Shown: piece by piece, positions 61,000 to 64,000 of the stretch
How positions within the stretch are numbered: position 1 is the stretch's first letter
Layout: each line of letters begins with the position of its first letter
From: Taiwanofungus camphoratus
Taxonomy: Eukaryota; Basidiomycota; Agaricomycetes; Polyporales; Taiwanofungaceae
DNA: 64,000 bases
Reading direction: 5' to 3'
NCBI GenBank assembly: GCA_003999685.1
Contig: CP021222.1
Location: 2,170,001-2,234,000, forward strand
The notes under the pieces: model-generated
The model's database searches: none
Told to the model about the DNA's origin: nothing
What the model saw: only the letters and a program-made list of their open reading frames with translations
Made by a program: the position numbers and the translations under genes

Positions 61000-63531
61000 A
61001 TGGATAGCATCTCTCTCACATCATCGCCGGTTCGACGCGAGGCACGGAGGTCTCGTCGTTGCACCCCTCGACTTGCAAGGAATGGCGATGTCACCCCCAC
61101 CTCGCCTCGTCCTGCGTCTCTGAAAACGCCCACCTCGGTAAGGCGATAGTATCGCGCGGTTGATACTGTTTTTGTCTGAGTCTTGTCTTATTTTGCAGAT
61201 GAAGGCAGATACTGTGCCAGAGCCTGATGAGGGAGACCGGTCAATAGACAGTGAGAACCGATATGTATGTTTCCTAAGTCTCCGTTCGGATTTGGATATT
61301 CATGCCAATTGATACGCACAGAAATTCGGAAGTTCCGTAACACCGGCTGACGCAGCCGAAGCATGGATGCAATGTGCTGAAGTACTGAAAGAGCATGATG
61401 AAGATACCGTGAAAGCATGGAAGGAAGAGATTGACACACTCCTTGTGTTCGTAAGTGGTGATGCTTCAGATTTGACCGGATGATGTGCTGATGTCTGAAT
61501 CAGGCTGGTCTTTTCTCCGCCGTCTTGACATCCTTCAATGTCCAGGCATATCCGCTATTGCAGCCCACTCAAGCGGATCCCGCCGTTCTCATTTTGGCCC
61601 AGATCTCGGCTCAATTAGGTAGTTTCACGGGCAACGGAGGATACATCAATTCCACACAGCCGTCGCTTTCTGCTTCGGCCGCGATATCTGCAACCTCTCA
61701 GGTTCCAACCTATGCTGTCCGCCTCAATATCCTCTTATTTTCGAGTCTTGTGTGCAGTCTTGCTGCTGCTTCCATTGCTATATTGATCAAACAATGGCTC
61801 AATCAATACAACAACGGGCTTTCCAGTGCAAGTCGCGAAACTGCTCGACTTCGTCAATTCCGCTACAAAGGTCTTGTGAAATGGAAGGTCATCGACTTCA
61901 TCACTGTCCTACCAGTCCTGCTCCAGATTGCACTTGCATTATTCTTCGTTGGATTGCTAGAACTCCTTTGGTCTTTGCATCGGACAGTTGCTGCTGTTAC
62001 AACTGTCCTTATGTCCATTCTTCTGGTCCTGTTTATCATCACCCTTGTGCTTCCCACATTTATCAAGGATTGCTCATATAAATCAGTGCAAGCATGGGGT
62101 CTATTCATTATCGTCAATGGTGTCAAGTCATCATTACAACCACTTTTCTTGGCTATTCACAACTTCTTGGAATCAAAACTTGATAAAACTACCCTGCCTT
62201 CCCTTCAGGGGTGGTTTCAAAGATGCAGTCAAGCACGGATATATTTTGACTGGAGAGAACGAGAAAGGCCTCTTGTTCAAGTATTGGGACAGGAATTGGA
62301 CCAGTCTTTGATCAAAGCAGCTGCAACATTTACAGATGACAGTTTCTTGGAACATGTTATAGGAACAATTCTCAAAGACATTGATATTGCAGCTTCCATC
62401 ACTGTCTTCTATAACATCATGAAAGATCGTGCAGACTATGTGTTGCATGGTGTTCCTCATTGGCATCCATCTGCAGGCTCAGATATATCCCTCTCAATTG
62501 TGCATGTGACTATTGAGATGATGACACAAGTACATGATCACAATGATCTTAACCATGAAAGAGAGTTAATTCATATCTTCAAATCAATGGCCAACAGAAG
62601 CCTCATCAATACTACTCTGGATACACAAACACTTGAACATTTCAAGCACCTTCTATACAGACTTCAAGATGAGACCTATGATATGGATACTTGTTGTCAG
62701 ATATTCAACATTATTCATCAGTGTTTGTTGTCCTCAAACAATGCGGGGTCTTTTGGATCTCAAGGTACAATACTTTACACATGATAGTTGATGTATCAAT
62801 AACATCCTTTATACTTGCAGGCCTGAAAACCGTTGCTTCATATATGTCATTTTTCCGGAAACATAATGATTTGTCCAACTTCTTTAGTGCCATCTGTCTG
62901 GTCATACATATTGGTGCTTCAGACCATTTTGAACAGGGGGCTTTTGAGCAGGCACACAAGAAGATACAATATGTGCTTGATGTTCTACAACAAGTCCTTG
63001 AAATGCCCTTGATAACCTCTTCACGTTCCATTGATCATATGAAAAGGAATCTCCCTCGCATTATTCCTGCAATTCTATCCCTGGCCAAAAGAGACAATGC
63101 CTTAGTCACTGGTGCTCTTGTTCAAAGTTTAGATATGGCAGTGTCTGAAATAGGGATGGGCTATGGACTTGGTGTCAAAGCAGCTCATAAGGCTTTAGAA
63201 GATCTCTGGACTCTGTATGGTCATCAAGTAGAGAGTTCTGGTGCAAGTCTTGTACCCCAGCTTTCAGTATTTGGCTACTTGTGCTAGCCTCTTGACAGTC
63301 TCATAATCACTACTCAATATTGTTGATGTTTTTATCTCTTTCTTGCAGTACAGTACTGGACTGCATATTACCCAGTCAATCAATGATATTTACGATAAGT
63401 TTGATACTCTAGTGACTTTGAAGTATATGCTGGCATACACATCCAGTATATTCAGAAGGTATTCATACAAATCTCCTTGGTATACAGAAGCAGGTTTTGC
63501 ACTCTTCCCTCGGCTTTGCCACCATCATTGA
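61000..63531 (+). CDS. DUF6535 multi-pass membrane protein
   Basis: The start is MDSISLTSSPVRREARRSRR in a basic disordered head. A short exon (MKADTVPEPDEGDR) and another carrying WMQCAEVLKEHDEDTVKAWKEEIDTLLVF lead to the DUF6535 core: AGLFSAVLTSFNVQAYPLLQP, typical of this large basidiomycete family. Transmembrane segments are seen as LNILLFSSLVCSLAAASIAI, FITVLPVLLQIALALFFVGLL and VLMSILLVLFIITLVLPTF. A long helical tail with no known domain follows. Exons join at about 62765/62820. The main frame stops at 63287, but a donor at about 63270 and the acceptor at about 63348 allow a further exon (STGLHITQSINDIYDKFDT) that ends at 63531, which I prefer. Function unknown. DUF6535 genes are many and variable in mushroom genomes. 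Confidence 0.8.
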
Positions 63532-63619
63532 CCACTTCGCATCTTTCCTCTGTTTCTTCATCAACTTCCTCCCTGGCATATGGAATTGTAAACCTTGCTC
63601 CAATACAGAACACTTACTC

Positions 63620-64000
63620 CTAAGACTCAAGCTCAAGTCCTTCTCCGGGTATCTGAGGTACTACGGCGTAGGTCCCATCAACCCTCTTCAGTACAGCCGT
63701 ATTGTCTGCGATTTCGATTCTTGCTCCATAGCCCGCATAGATGAGACTAGGCAACTTGGTAGTTGGCGTGAGCATACGGAAACAAAACAGAATATCAGAT
63801 CATCCGAGCCAGCAACGTGAACCACAAGTTGCTCTTCACTAGCAGGCACGTCGTCTTCTGCTGCCTCCGCTGAGGATCGGGAGTCGAAGGCTAGCACAAA
63901 ATTCATGTCAACCCTCCCCTACAATGATCAAGAGACAAATTGGCGTACCTTAGTGTTCTTGTTGAACAAGTCTCTCTATGTGGGCCCTGCTTCCGTGAGG
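63620..64000 (-). CDS. 3' end of an unidentified gene, cut by the window edge
   Basis: On the minus strand the final exon reads LPSLIYAGYGARIEIADN, then TAVLKRVDGTYAVVPQIPGE and LELES, with the stop at 63622-63620. A 73-bp intron with GT-AG ends (about 63832-63760) joins it in phase to VDMNFVLAFDSRSSAEA and ASEEQLV. A further intron (about 63949-63915) precedes that exon. The codon pattern and clean joins look coding, but I know no family for it, and the rest lies outside the window. Confidence 0.45.

Overview
This window is nuclear DNA from a filamentous basidiomycete, most likely an Agaricomycete. Genes are densely packed on both strands. Most coding regions are broken by many 50-75 bp GT-AG introns, and several families are typical of mushroom-forming fungi: a DUF6535 membrane protein, a 76-residue Cys/His-rich protein with a C-terminal CPxC, and a long JmjC/coiled-coil protein. 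Gene models were built by hand by joining reading frames at GT-AG junctions and comparing them with remembered families. Exon edges are reliable where given explicitly and approximate elsewhere.

Layout: 0.2-1.3 kb Ran GTPase (-); 2.8-5.7 kb DHA2-type MFS drug:H+ antiporter (+); 6.9-8.5 kb GID4/Vid24 degron receptor (+); 9.0-11.1 kb casein kinase I of the Yck/Cki1 type (+); 11.4-17.0 kb a very long JmjC protein with zinc-binding and coiled-coil parts (-); 17.6-19.4 kb a Zip3/RNF212-like meiotic RING protein (+), divergent from the JmjC gene; 19.8-21.2 kb a LEA_2-type membrane protein (+); 21.7-22.4 kb a decayed tyrosine phosphatase (+); 22.7-24.5 kb a DUF726 alpha/beta hydrolase (-); 25.0-28.6 kb the i-AAA protease Yme1 (+); 28.6-32.3 kb a gene-poor gap; 32.3-32.65 kb the small Cys-rich gene (+), convergent with XPD/Rad3 helicase (-, to 36.3 kb); 36.5-38.1 kb a mitochondrial TPR protein (+); 38.7-41.9 kb dipeptidyl peptidase III (+); 42.4-44.1 kb a PTC7-type mitochondrial PP2C (-); 44.7-47.1 kb an LRR/acidic protein (-), divergent from a DNAJC9-like co-chaperone (+, 47.2-48.3 kb); 48.5-52.1 kb a FHIP/RAI16 protein (-); 53.2-59.2 kb 1,3-beta-glucan synthase FKS1 (-); 60.5-60.7 kb a foldback MITE; 61.0-63.5 kb a DUF6535 protein (+); and the 3' end of an unidentified gene at the right edge (-).

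The genes are mostly housekeeping and do not form one pathway or a biosynthetic cluster. The most notable signals are: (1) in the PTC7-like phosphatase, two consecutive introns (66 and 78 nt) around a 15-nt microexon are all multiples of three and stop-free, and the second encodes a hydrophobic stretch followed by basic residues, which recalls the intron-retention switch of yeast PTC7; (2) five ACGCGT (MCB) boxes lie in 55 bp of the 129-bp promoter shared by the DNAJC9-like histone co-chaperone and the LRR gene; (3) a probable Zip3/RNF212 homologue; and (4) Yme1 close to a TPR mitochondrial protein with an Mgr3-like layout.
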